A stretch of 64,000 nucleotides of DNA from Reticulitermes speratus (GCA_021186555.1 JAJKFL010000010.1:4822585-4886584), one strand, 5' to 3'; positions 21,420-30,854 are shown, numbered from the stretch's first letter. Made by a program: numbers and translations. Notes: a model not told the origin generated them from the letters alone.

Positions 21420-22565
21420 TAACCTTATGAAGCTCAGTGGTTACCATATGTACCAACATGTTTAATATTAAAAAATTTTACGTTCTGCCCACACTGTATT
21501 TACGTATTTTGTATTTATCTCAGAACAAACAGCGACTTTTGCCCTATATAACATAAACTGATTGGTTTGTATAAACAAGATGAAAAGTGTTTACTGCGCG
21601 GTACGGACTGTATTTATGTGTTTTGTGTGGATCTCAGGACAAACAGCGATTATTTCACTGTACAGCATTAACTGACTGGTTTGTATAACTGAGACGGAGT
21701 GTGTTTACTGCGCGGTACGGACTGTATTTATGTGTTTTGTGTGGATCTCAGAACAAACAGCGATTATTTCACTGTACAACATTAACTGACTGGTTTGTAT
21801 AACTGAGACGGAGTGTGTTTACTGCGCGGTACGGACTGTATTTATGTGTTTTGTGTGGATCTCAGAACAAACAGCGATTATTTCACTGTACAACATTAAC
21901 TGACTGGTTTGTATAACTGAGACGGAGTGTGTTTACTGCGCGGTACGGGCTGTATTTATGTGTTTTGTGTGGATCTCAGAACAAACAGCGATTATTTCAC
22001 TGTACAACATTAACTGACTGGTTTGTATAACTGAGACGGAGTGTGTTTACTGCGCGGTGCGGACTGTATTTATGTGTTTTGTGTGGATCTCAGAACAAAC
22101 AGCGATTATTTCACTGTACAACATTAACTGACTGGTTTGTATAACTGAGACGGAGTGTGTTTACTGCGCGGTGCGGACTGTATTTATGTGTTTTGTGTGG
22201 ATCTCAGAACAAACAGCGATTATTTCACTGTACAGCATTAACTGACTGGTTTGTATAACCGAGACGGAGTGTGTTTACTGCGCGGTACGGACTGTATTTA
22301 TGTGTTTTGTGTGGATCTCAGAACAAACAGCGATTATTTCAATGTACAGCATTAACTGACTGGTTTGTATAACTGAGACGGAGTGTGTTTACTGCGCGGT
22401 GCGGACTGTATTTATGTGTTTTGTGTGGATCTCAGAACAAACAGCGACTTTTGCCCTATATAACATAAACTGATTGGTTTGTATAAACAAGATGAAAAGT
22501 GTTTACTGCGCGGTACGAACTGGGTCTTTAAATAAAACAGTTTACGGTTCGTGTTTAAAGCGTTA
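21420..22565 (+). mobile_element. 114-bp minisatellite element, about 9 units
   Basis: Head TAACCTTATGAAGCTCAGTG, GTACCAACATG and TTACGTTCTGCCCACACTG; tail GGGTCTTTAAATAAAACAG to TTTAAAGCGTTA (22554-22565). Terminal repeats match the 14.9-kb copy with mismatches. Both edge units carry a distinct variant (GCGACTTTTGCCCTATATAA at 21532 and 22444), while the inner units are nearly uniform. Confidence 0.87.
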
Positions 22566-22638
22566 ATACATTGGTGTGCACTTGCATTGAGCTACAGTAG
22601 TGATTTGCTTGCTTATCACTTTAAAGGTTAGTTGTAAC

Positions 22639-22663
22639 TATATATATATATATATATATATAT
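22639..22663. repeat. (TA)n microsatellite
   Basis: About 12 TA units directly abutting the 3' end of the minus-strand LINE fragment, as expected for a LINE tail. Confidence 0.9.
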
Positions 22664-22986
22664 TCATTCTGTAGTCTGTCTTACGACAGGTCCGTAGCCT
22701 CTTCCAAAGCGAGTTCTCCACAGGGTGCGATCTAGTGCTTCCTCTTTCAATTTCCAGTATCTTTTCTTTTCCTTAAGGTCATCCAGTAGCTGCTTACGTC
22801 TTCTCCCTCGTCGTCCCGTCATTTCTATCCTTCCTTCTAACTTTCCTTCAATCACGTGTTTCAGAAGGCAGTTCCTACGCAAGATGTCACCAATCCAGTT
22901 AGCCTTTCTTCTTTTTATTGTATGTACGATATTCCTCTTCTCCTTGACTCTGTGTAATACTTCTTCATTTCTCACACGATCGATAT
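22664..22986 (-). pseudogene. LINE family 1, 3' ORF end (open, 5'-truncated)
   Basis: Minus-strand frame of 103 codons reading RNEEVLHRVKEKRN, KANWIGDILRRNCLLKHV, GRRGRRRKQLLDDLKEK and FGRGYGPVVRQTTE-stop. It equals the tail of the 10.8-kb copy without its stops. The 5' break at about 22986 cuts just upstream of the RVRNEE motif, so no RT catalytic residues are present and it cannot act alone. Confidence 0.82.
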
Positions 22987-23703
22987 ATATATATCACCTG
23001 CTCTAACATTAAGAAATTCTGTAATTTTCCCACAGTGCATTTGGTTTTCAGAATAAATATCGATCAATTTCTCATACAATGTTACATAATTGGCCTTCCA
23101 TCGTGGACACGCACTGTTACCCGTGACATATAATTCAGACAAATGTCTGTCTGTCCTGTTTTACGTATGGTCATTCTAACGATATATATTTCGCTGCTTC
23201 TCTTTTCCTGCTGTCATTTTTTCAGTTATATTATTTTAATCTTTATTTTAATCTTTTCCCACTTCTTAGTTTTGTCATTTTCATTTTTCTCCTTACTTTT
23301 TCTTCCCCTAAGATACTTTTCTCTCTTCATGGTGTATCTGTTATCTGTATTCTCTTCCTATCATTTTTATTGTCTTGAGTCCGATTCTTGCTTTTGTCCT
23401 ATCGTTTCGTACCCTTCACAATACACTACACCTCCCTCAATCCCTTTATTATTTTTTCTAATCTCTTTATTTCATTTTCATTTACTGAGCTACAATTATG
23501 ATATTTTTGTCCTGCACTTCCTTAACATGTCTCTTCCAGTTTTATCAAACTTTTTGTTCATCTTGTCATTTTCTGTTCAATTATTTTGCCTACCTCTTAC
23601 ACGGTTTCCTTCCTCTTTGCTTCTTTTTTTTTACTTCCTTTTCCTCATTTTCCTTGACGACACTGTGCACGATGAACATTGTTCATAGCAACGTCCTGAC
23701 TTG
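22987..23703. other. Pyrimidine-rich unassigned sequence
   Basis: A T/C-rich plus strand yields a 181-codon open frame (23143-23688) of Phe/Leu/Ser/Tyr-rich, membrane-like composition. It has no motif, start context or relative that I recognise. Judged compositional. Confidence 0.55.
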
Positions 23704-23715
23704 TACAGTGATACA

Positions 23716-24027
23716 TAGGTAAAGGTAAAGCAACCCCATTACAGGCCTAGACAGGCCCTGAGGGGTCCAGGAGGTTGAGGCTCCCAGATTTGTAGACAAT
23801 TGGCACATGAAGGTGGTAAGGTTGTCAGCCCTACGCACCGGCCGCCTTTATCCCCAGGAAATATTCCTGGTACTCATTTCTGTTAGAGACTGAGTCGACC
23901 CCAGTGCCATAGTGCGGCCGAAACGATTATGTCAAGGAATTAATTCCAATGACACCAACGGGAATCGAACCCGCGACGTTCCGGTTTGTAGCGTAGTGCC
24001 TCAACCAACTGCGCCACCGCGCGCCCC
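23716..24027 (-). mobile_element. SINE C, full-length (minus strand)
   Basis: The tRNA-derived head on the minus strand has GGTGGCGCAGTTGGTTGAGG (A box) and CGGGTTCGATTCCCG (B box) at 23950-24027. The body on the plus strand reads GTAAAGCAACCCCATTACAG, GGTTGAGGCTCCCAG and CCGGCCGCC-TTTATCC. Duplication TACAGTGATACA at 23704-23715 and 24028-24039. Confidence 0.92.
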
Positions 24028-24283
24028 TACAGTGATACAAAGTAAACCCATAAAATGTTGCTGAATTTGACGTAAAGTTACTCACAAACTGACAAGCACC
24101 TGAATGGAAACTAAATATTTAGGTAAGAGGAACAAGTTTCGAGGTGCCCCTACTTGAGTTTAGAAGTCTCGAAACCAGCGGTACGTACACCCCAATTGCC
24201 AAAATGGCTTCTATTGTGCTGAAATCGTGTGTGCTCTTGTGTCAGGAATTGGGATTATGTAATAACATTGCAAAGTAGATTTA

Positions 24284-24680
24284 TTCTGGGTTCACCGTGC
24301 ATTCTCACTGACCAATGTCTCACTACCAACTAAATGCACATTTAAAAAAAAAAATCAAGATAAGGTTTCTTTAAAATCGTCTAAAAGGTCCCTACATATG
24401 TTTCGGTTTTCAAAAAAACCATCATCCAGTTCAGTTTTATTATCTTAACATACGGTGCTCACAAGTGATACCGTAAATAGCAGCAGTGAAAATGGTGAAC
24501 TGCATTGCGTGTGCTGATAGAGGAACGCATGGACGTATTTTGAAAAGTACAATTCTGTGACCCCCTGATGATGGTTTTTTGAAAACCGAAACATATGTGG
24601 GGGCCTTTTAGACGATTTTAAAGAAACCTTATATTGCTTTTTTTTAAATATGTGCATTTAGTTGGTAGTGACGACATTAG
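24284..24680 (-). mobile_element. Hammerhead foldback element E
   Basis: Exact 15-bp duplication TGCAAAGTAGATTTA at 24269-24283 and 24681-24695. End box CACCGTGCAT at 24293-24302 (minus orientation). Arms: CCAACTAAATGCACA (24328) and TGTGCATTTAGTTGG (24651), enclosing AAGGTTTCTTTAAAATCGTC and its complement. One good and one broken hammerhead core. Confidence 0.88.
24561..24603 (+). ncRNA. Hammerhead ribozyme core (element E, G at cleavage position)
   Basis: CTGATGA 24565-24571, stem II GGTTTT-TTG-AAAACC, GAAA 24588-24591, stem III ACATATGT, stem I CCCC/GGGG. The cleavage-position base is G (24599), where the rule requires A, C or U, so self-cleavage is expected to be lost. The partner in the left arm (24395-24432, minus) has an extra base in the core (CTGGATGA). 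Confidence 0.72.
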
Positions 24681-24893
24681 TGCAAAGTAGATTTACAACG
24701 CAAGTTGCTGGGGAACCACGAACGAAATTTTCCATATATATGGGGTTTGAATTATTTTCAGTGAGGTTGGTGGCATTTGCGAAGGGAAAATTATAGGTAA
24801 ATACGAGTTACTGAAGCTACTTGTAAGTTCAAAGTCCAAGAAATTTAACAAGGCAATATGCCTGGCAATTGTACATGCTAAATAAGGGAATAT

Positions 24894-25082
24894 CTTCCAA
24901 CATTTAAACCAACAAATGTACTTTATTTCCTAGGTATGTCCATTAACCCTACACATGTTTCGGCTGCAACAGAGCCATCAGCCGAAACATGTGTAGGGTT
25001 AATGAACATACCTAGGGAATAAAGTGTATTTGTTGGTTTAATTGTTGAATGTTATCAAAATGTACGGTGAGCACAGCGTAAA
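24894..25082 (+). mobile_element. Hammerhead foldback element F (collapsed palindrome)
   Basis: Arms of about 60 bp: AACCAACAAATG...CCTACACATGTTTCGGCT and GCCGAAACATGTGTAGGG...TATTTGTTGGTTT. The centre is shortened to ACAGAGCCATCA, so a complete CUGANGA-stem II unit no longer exists. End box TGTACGGTGA at 25061. Duplication AAGGGAATAT at 24884-24893 and 25083-25092. Confidence 0.82.
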
Positions 25083-25092
25083 AAGGGAATAT

Positions 25093-26107
25093 GTGTCAGC
25101 AAGGACACTGCCATCCTTAAGTATAGATGTGAAAGGATTAATGTGTAAGGCATGGATGCCTTATATCGTATTATGTTTTAATATTCATACGAAAACAGCT
25201 GTGGAGAAAAGATAAAGCCAACTTAAAGAGAATTTTAATTCAAAGAGTAAATTTTAAACACTTTTATGTAAAGGAAGACAAACTATTTCTGCACGGACCG
25301 GAGACATTCCCAGTTACTCATTAAGCTATTTTGTCGTGTATCACAAAAACATAATTTAGAAATATCTATGAAGATATATAAATTATATCGTTCCAAGATA
25401 AACACTTTTCAATATTTCAATTGGGATACAAAATGAGATCGTAAAGCAGTTTTTCTTAAGTTATGTGCATTTGAGGAAATATTCGGAGGTACAAAATGAA
25501 ATCTTAGAAATTAGGCTGAAAAGAATATTTATTTAAAATTCTGTTGCGTTGATTTGTACACGTGGCACCGACGATTAAAAGTGAATTGAAAAGTGTGAAA
25601 TGAGACTTGGGAATGTGCCGGACACGCGCCTTTCTACAAATATTGTTCCTAACCCTTTGTTTTCACACTTTCAAGCTAGGGTAAGAAGGGATGAAAGTGA
25701 AACTTTAGTCGTTTAGACACCAAAACAAGCAATTACCGAATAGTCTTAGCCCGTGTTTTCAACAATCAACCGCCCGGCAAAAGAAACAGAACTTTCATCA
25801 CCCCTCATTTTCATCCTCTTCCCTAACTCAAATCCACCCCTTCTAAAATCCAACTTAATAATATCATTCTTCCTCAATTTCTCAATCTTCCACAGGAATC
25901 TCTCCACAAAAACAGTTCAACATCAGTATTTCCTACTTACTATCTTTCCCAAATACCTGTTCAACTTAGTCACATTTTCAAATAATTCACTAACTGCTGT
26001 CATATAATTTTTCTCTGTTAATAGCCTCTATGAAACTCTGTCTTAAAACTTTTCGATTTCATGGTTTGAATATTCAGTGAAATTTTAATTTACTGTTATA
26101 GCTGTAG
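25093..26107. other. Unassigned sequence
   Basis: AT-rich. The open frame 25753-26007 has no recognised motif. No repeat family identified. Confidence 0.5.
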
Positions 26108-26143
26108 CCTAGACGGAGATGGGAGGATAATACTAAAATGGAT
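26108..26143 (+). pseudogene. LINE family 2 ORF, left part of a split copy
   Basis: Encodes RRRWEDNTKMD. The reading frame resumes in register at 26628-26639 and continues VQEVGWGAWTGL after the 12-bp duplication, so the hammerhead element G interrupted this LINE copy. Confidence 0.75.
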
Positions 26144-26221
26144 TAAATTAAGTTATAAACCAACCGATGCACACTAAAACCACTTTTTAAGTAGCTTTAT
26201 TATACAATGGTTAAAATTGTA

Positions 26222-26261
26222 CCCCTACACGTGTTTCGATCCTAGGATCATCGTCAGGGGA
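26222..26261 (-). ncRNA. Hammerhead ribozyme, intact core (element G, minus)
   Basis: Minus strand: CTGACGA 26257-26251, stem II GATC-CTAG-GATC, GAAA 26237-26234, palindromic stem III ACACGTGT, cleavage-position A 26226 (GUA). Stem I is TCCC/GGGG (three G-C and one G-U). Confidence 0.85.
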
Positions 26262-26474
26262 GTTTATTGTTAAAAGCTACAGTCACTTCAACATATGATT
26301 TAAAATATTCTATCTGCACTTTAAAACATAAGTTAAAATCTTGTAAAAAAATTCTCTAAAAGTTGTAAATTATATTTTAGAGAATCTTTTTACAAGATTT
26401 TAACTTATGTTTCAAAGTGCAGATAGAATATTTTAAATCATATGTTGAAGTGACTGTAGCTTTTAACAATAAAC

Positions 26475-26514
26475 TCCCCTGACGATGATCCTAGGATCGA
26501 AACACGTGTAGGGG
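26475..26514 (+). ncRNA. Hammerhead ribozyme, intact core (element G, plus)
   Basis: CTGACGA 26479-26485, stem II GATC/GATC, GAAA 26499-26502, stem III ACACGTGT, A at 26510 (GUA), stem I TCCC/GGGG. Mirror image of the other arm, so a transcript of either strand holds one ribozyme and one antisense copy. Confidence 0.87.
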
Positions 26515-26627
26515 TACAATTTTAACAATTTTATAATAAAGCTACTTAAAGAGTGGTTTTAGTGTGCATCGGTTGGTTTATAACTTAGTTTAGTATGACG
26601 AAGATGCACGGTGTCAACAGTGTGAAA

Positions 26628-26815
26628 CTAAAATGGATGTTCAAGAAGTAGGATGGGGGGCATGGACTGGATTGATCTGGCTCAGGATATGGAGAGTTGT
26701 GCGGGCTGTTGTGAGTGCGGTAATGAACCTTCGGGTTCCATAAAATAAGGGGAATTTCTTGACTAGCTGAGGACCTGTTAGCTTCTCAGGAAGGACTCTG
26801 CTACATTGAGTTAGT
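26628..26815 (+). pseudogene. LINE family 2, 3' ORF end (right part of the split copy)
   Basis: Continues the frame at 26108-26143: VQEVGWGAWTGLIWL, RIWRVVRAVVSAVMNLRV, P-stop at about 26750. The non-coding tail GGGGAATTTCTTGACTAGCT is followed by GTTAGTTAGTTAGTTA repeats at about 26806-26823. Confidence 0.8.
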
Positions 26816-26829
26816 TAGTTAGTTATCGC

Positions 26830-27690
26830 TCTAGGGATACGATATGTACGAAAGTAATATTACGTGAAAATGCAAGTACAAGAACCTTAACTTAGAGGTG
26901 AACCTCCCTAATGACCTCCCTACAACAGCCAAGTCTGAATGTGACTTCAGATTGAAGTTAATTCCCACAGAGTGGCTACAAAACATCTTACTATGAAATA
27001 ATGCTGCAAACAAAAAGTAAAAAATGGAATTCTTTATGTCGTTAGCATTCACTAGCAGGTGATTAATATCGGAGTCCAGCTTTTGAGACTGTGGGACCGT
27101 TTTGAAACGAATTCACCAAGCAGAAAATCTGAAAAGATTGGGATTATTAGCGCTGTAAAGTAAGACTTTACGACGGCGGAACACAGAACCACAGTATCTC
27201 ATACTTACAGCGCAATATCGGTGGTTTTAACGCAACAAAACACGTTCCATTCTCCTCATGACATTACAAATACACGGCACCTTTCTGTATGCATCTTTGT
27301 GCTCTCTCTGACATTGACTGACGATTTGTGAGTCACTTAACGACGCTGTATCAGTCATTCTATTTTTTGACTTATTATTTTATTTTTGTTTTCTCCAGTT
27401 TTTAACAATGTACAAGCGGCTAGGAATTTTGAAAGTCTTGTGCGACCTTAACACAAAGACTCCTCAGACTGCCATATTCTGCGCTGTAATATTCGTAAGA
27501 CGTACAAAGCACAGGGATTATTTCCTCTCTTGACCGTCTGGCGCTGGAGCGCTTCTCGCAGAGGCACGGATACCGACTCACAGATTATTGCCTCAAGAGC
27601 ATATGTCACGTGTACTGACATTTATAAAAACATATGCCCTTAGAATATTTTTCTCGATTTGTAATCTATCTCCTGTCATTACAGGAAGAG
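26830..27690. other. Unassigned sequence
   Basis: No supportable gene. A SINE-end-like CACTTAACGACGCTGTA occurs near 27335. Confidence 0.45.
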
Positions 27691-27692
27691 TA

Positions 27693-27784
27693 GGGGAGAG
27701 GGGGGATAGTTGGCACACTTTTCACGTGGGAGTTATGGCCCTTTTGCCAACTTACCCCTGTAGCCAACTAGCCCCCCTCTCCCC
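27693..27784. mobile_element. 92-bp MITE with long TIRs
   Basis: GGGGAGAGGGGGGATAGTTGG at the left faces CCAACTAGCCCCCCTCTCCCC at the right (one mismatch), flanked by TA (27691-27692, 27785-27786). This matches a TA-targeting, mariner-type miniature element. The open frame 27588-27800 runs through it. Confidence 0.82.
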
Positions 27785-28049
27785 TAATCAGTGCATTTGA
27801 CACAGATATAGACGTACATACGTTTGTACTGCTGATGAATGGGGAAATATACTAATTTATAAAATGTTATTTTAGTCCCAAAATCTTATCTTCCTTGCGC
27901 TAAGATTTAAAAAATGTACACGAAAACTGGAATAACAGCTTTGGGGATTTCCTCAATTAAATTTTGATATCATCATCCCTTTGTGCTTGTTAATCGACAT
28001 CCGTTTTTACTATCAGAACGAACACAACGCTTTAAACACTATGCACTCA

Positions 28050-28140
28050 CTTATCTTCTGCAACATGTTTCGGCCGTTATGTTATTGAGATTCTTCCTGA
28101 TGATGGCCGATACAAAAGGCCGAAACATGTTGTAGAGGCT
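28050..28140 (+). mobile_element. Hammerhead foldback element H (partial)
   Basis: GCAACATGTTTCGGCCG (28060) faces CGGC-type GGCCGAAACATGTTGT (28118). Only the inner parts of the arms remain; a family 2 element abuts it at 28150. Confidence 0.7.
28091..28137 (+). ncRNA. Hammerhead ribozyme core (element H)
   Basis: CTGATGA 28097-28103, stem II GGCC-(GATACAAAA)-GGCC, GAAA 28122-28125, stem III ACATGT, U at the cleavage position 28131 (GUU). Stem I TTCTTC/GTAGAG pairs at five of six positions, with one U-U mismatch. Confidence 0.72.
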
Positions 28141-28149
28141 TCATTTTAG

Positions 28150-28362
28150 TCTTCCGCTGCGATGTTGATGAGATCTGCGCTCTTTTGGGATATTACGCGG
28201 CACCGTGTGGTAATTGTTTACCGACGTTTCGGGACAACGTATGGGCCCCATCTTCAAGGGTCAAAAGTCCGAGAAGATGGGATCGAAACGTTGTCCCGAA
28301 ACGTCGGTAAACAATTATCACACGACGCCGCGTAATGTCCCAGAAAAGTGCAGATCTCTTGT
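28150..28362. mobile_element. Foldback family 2 element
   Basis: GAGATCTGCGCTCTTTTGGG (28171) faces CCCAGAAAAGTGCAGATCTC (28339). Inner boxes CGACGTTTCGGGACAACG and CGTTGTCCCGAAACGTCGG lie around GAAGATGGGATCG. The left end TAGTCTTCCGCTGCGATGTTG matches other copies. Confidence 0.88.
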
Positions 28363-28364
28363 TG

Positions 28365-29645
28365 TATAAGTGAATGAACAGTGTTTAAGGCTTTGTGTTC
28401 CTTCTTATAGTAACGGATTTCTCAGTTAAATTAATCTTTTCTGCAGTGATAATGTGGACGAGGCTTAATTCTGATGAATCTTAACCTTCCAATATAGAGA
28501 TTAAATGTTCTTAGATTTTTACCCCCACTGCTTCTGGAGACGAGAGAAACATAATAAATATTTACATTTTAAAAAGTTTTTAAAATATTGGAAATTTGGT
28601 CAAAAATGCGTTCTAGTGTCGGCTTCTGAAACGTCCGAAATGTGTTAGACCACCAGGCTAGACAATGTAATTACAGTCTTTGGAAAAGTCTTAAAATTTA
28701 TTCCACTGAAGACCTGATGACTGAAGAAGCTTTCGATACAATTTTATTCAGCTGTCAGACCGAGAGATGGAAGCTGAATATTTCGAAACGTCCAAATTTT
28801 GTTCAGTCGTTACTACTGGTGTTGAGGTAAATGTATCTTCAAAATACCACATTTTGCTCACCTATCAGGGTTATAGACGGAAATTAAACGTTGTTAAACA
28901 ACGTGGAATTCATTGACTTGATTCAGGAAAGCAGTTTTCTTTGACATTTGTGAGAAAGCTGTGAACCTGACTAATGTTTTTACAACAAGTAGTAGGTCTC
29001 TTGACAGTGGCATTGTGATGTGGTTGAATTACTAATGATGACTTGCTCGTAAGGTGGACTTGAGTATGAAAATGGGAAGATAAGAAGATGAGAGATGTGA
29101 ATGGGAAGTTGGGAAGTTGTAACAAGTGCTGCAAAGTGCCCCCCGAAAAGGATCCCCTTCCCCCCTGTCCAAACTATTTTAACTACCCTCTAGGAACTGA
29201 CACCCCACAGTTAAACTATGACGCCTAACTTGATGTATCTTTCCTCGGCTATAGTTCCTGAGGTACGCTGATAAAATTATTGTAATGGTTTTGAAGAAAT
29301 AACCGAACCAGAACTGGGCTACTGTCTTTCTCATTTCTGTGTTGACAGGTATCTGGCTGGTCACATATGGTGTTCCGAAGTTACTGTCACTAGAGGCATC
29401 ACACTGCACGGAGACGGACAGTTTTCTTCACATATCATTTAATTTAGAAAATATAGAAATGGTTTCAGGTAGAGTTACAGATATTGTTTTGAAGGATGTC
29501 ATCCTGTTGTGTTGTTTACAACAGAAATCCAGTATAAATCCGTCCAAACACAACTAAATATTGAATTATAAAAGGTTCTGACGATGGGATATAACATTGA
29601 GAACTGTCTTCTGGACTTGGTCCATAGTCCGGATAAAATATAAAA
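28365..29645. other. Unassigned sequence with GAAACGTCC relics
   Basis: CTGAAACGTCC (28625), CCTGATGACTGAAGAAGC (28709) and CGAAACGTCC (28782) look like scattered foldback-family debris, but no complete core can be assembled. No gene recognised; open frames 28642-28830 and 29339-29557 lack motifs. Confidence 0.45.
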
Positions 29646-29653
29646 ATATAAAA

Positions 29654-29696
29654 TCACGACGTTTCGGAAGCTGGTTCTTCTTCCGTCTTCAGGTGA
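29654..29696 (-). ncRNA. Hammerhead ribozyme, intact core (element I)
   Basis: Minus strand: CTGAAGA 29692-29686, stem II GGAAG/CTTCC, GAAA 29665-29662, then CGT and C at the cleavage position 29658 (GUC). Stem I TCAC/GTGA is 4 perfect bp. Stem III is only ACGT with no loop, which can form only between two molecules. This sequence bridges the CTGATGA family and the GAAGATGG family 2. Confidence 0.78.
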
Positions 29697-29789
29697 AGGG
29701 AGGGGAGACACTTACTCAAATGGGTTCCTTAGACCGAGCTAATCTCAAATCCAGTGATTAAATATAAATAACCATACAAAAATTATAAG

Positions 29790-29895
29790 TTTTATATGGC
29801 TCTTGACATTTAGTGGATCTGATGATGGCTTAATTGAGAAGCTGAAACTGTAACATTTTGTAAATTGTTTTGTGCATGGCGATGGTTTGGAATAT
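29790..29895 (+). mobile_element. Unnamed repeat with hammerhead-like core, copy 1
   Basis: GGCTCTTGACATTTAGTGG, CTGATGATGGCTTAATTGAG, AAGCTGAAACTGTAAC, then GGTTTGGAATATATA. Stem II GCTT/AAGC and GAAA are present, but stem I does not pair. Copy 2 lies at 30426. Confidence 0.65.
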
Positions 29896-29920
29896 ATAAT
29901 ATATATATATATATATATAT
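29892..29920. repeat. (AT)n microsatellite
   Basis: AT run that serves as the insertion target of the following SINE B; AT repeats occur on both sides. Confidence 0.9.
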
Positions 29921-30312
29921 GTCGACCTCGGTGGGCTAGTGGTTAGCGTGCTCGCCACTGGACCCAAGGTTCGCGGGTTCGATCCCGGATGATAAAAATC
30001 CGGAGCACCACTTCCTTCGGAGGGGAAGTAAAGCCGTCGGTCCCATGTCTTAGATTTACGGCATGTAAAATAACCTTACGGGCATGAATAAAAATGTTGC
30101 GTAAGCCAAATTGCCTCCATTTCTCATCCAAGTCTCCTGACTGCCTGCCATATGGCTCTGGCGTGCACATCAGGATCGATAGAACACTAAGAGCGGCTAG
30201 CTGGCCGGTCACCAGCTGCCATGAGTGCGCATGACTTAGGAACCTCGACAAGAGGAGGCAAGAGGAGGCCCAGGCCCATACAGGGCTGTTGAGCCAAGAA
30301 TTATTATTATTA
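29921..30312 (+). mobile_element. SINE B, full-length
   Basis: Head GTCGACCTCGGTGGGCTAGT and GGTTCGATCCC, body with GTAAAGCCGTCGGTCCCATG, tail GGGCTGTTGAGCCAAG plus (ATT)n. It differs from the 13.2-kb copy mainly by replacement of the box after the B box (GGATGATAAAAATCC). Confidence 0.92.
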
Positions 30313-30425
30313 TATATATATATAAATGTTTGTCGGAATAGCAAATCCGCTAGAGGAGACCTATGTCAAATGTTGTGTCAAGTTATAGAGTTATTTATAG
30401 AATGTAGTTCAAATCAGAGTAAAAC

Positions 30426-30560
30426 TAAGCTATTAAATGTCAAGAGCCATACAAAAATTATAAGTTTTGTATGGCTCTTGACATTTAGTGGGTCTGAGGA
30501 TGGCTTAATTGAGAAGCTGAGACTAGTAACCTGTAAAATTTTGTAATTTTTGTTGTGCAT
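30426..30560 (+). mobile_element. Unnamed repeat with hammerhead-like core, copy 2
   Basis: A perfect 22-bp hairpin (ATGTCAAGAGCCATACAAAA against TTTTGTATGGCTCTTGACAT) leads into GGGTCTGAGGATGGC...AAGCTGAGAC, the diverged version of copy 1. GAAA has become GAGA. SINE A interrupted its end. Confidence 0.7.
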
Positions 30561-30574
30561 GAAGGTGGTTTGGA

Positions 30575-30838
30575 CCGATCCCAGTGGCCGTGCGGTCTAA
30601 GGCGTGGGTCTTCGGCCGCTCGCTTACTAGGATCGTGGGTTCGAATCCCACCTATGGCATGGATGTCTGTCTGTTGGGAGTGTTGTGTGTTGTCAGGTAG
30701 AGGTCTCTGCGACGAGCTGTTCCCTCGTCCAGAGGAGTCCTACCGACTGTGGTGTGTCTAAAGTGTATGTGGTCATGAAACCTCGACGAAACGAGGAGGC
30801 CCAGGCCCATATAGGGCTGTTGAGCCATAGAAGAAGAA
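30575..30838 (+). mobile_element. SINE A, full-length
   Basis: tRNA-derived head CCGATCCCAGTGGCCGTGCG with A-box-like CGGTCTAAGGCGTGGG and B box GGGTTCGAATCCC. Body: GATGTCTGTCTGTTGGGAG, GTCAGGTAGAGGTCTCTGCG, CGTCCAGAGGAGTCCTACCG. Tail GGCCCATATAGGGCTGTTGA, GCCATAG, (AAG)n. Exact 14-bp duplication GAAGGTGGTTTGGA at 30561-30574 and 30839-30852. Confidence 0.94.
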
Positions 30839-30854
30839 GAAGGTGGTTTGGAGT

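Larger units (their letters stand above)
26144..26627 (+). mobile_element. Hammerhead foldback element G (near-perfect, 205-bp arms)
   Basis: Arms about 26151-26360 and 26372-26587 pair almost base for base around a spacer of about 13 bases (GTTGTAAATTATA). Boxes: AAACCAACCGATGCACACT outside, GTACCCCTACACGTGTTTCG inside. End box ATGCACGGTG at 26604-26613. Exact duplication ACTAAAATGGAT at 26132-26143 and 26628-26639, lying inside a LINE ORF remnant. The arm identity suggests a young copy. Confidence 0.92.

Noticed and set aside
23143-23688. 181-codon hydrophobic open frame
   Set aside because: T/C-rich tract; Phe/Leu/Ser/Tyr composition follows from base content and no motif or relative is recognised.
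24395-24432. Second hammerhead in element E (minus)
   Set aside because: Core reads CTGGATGA, one base too many, so it is not counted as intact.
28700-28795. Additional hammerhead (CCTGATGACTGAAG...CGAAACGTCC)
   Set aside because: The bases after the hairpin read GATAC rather than GAAAC, and stem I does not pair; called a relic only.
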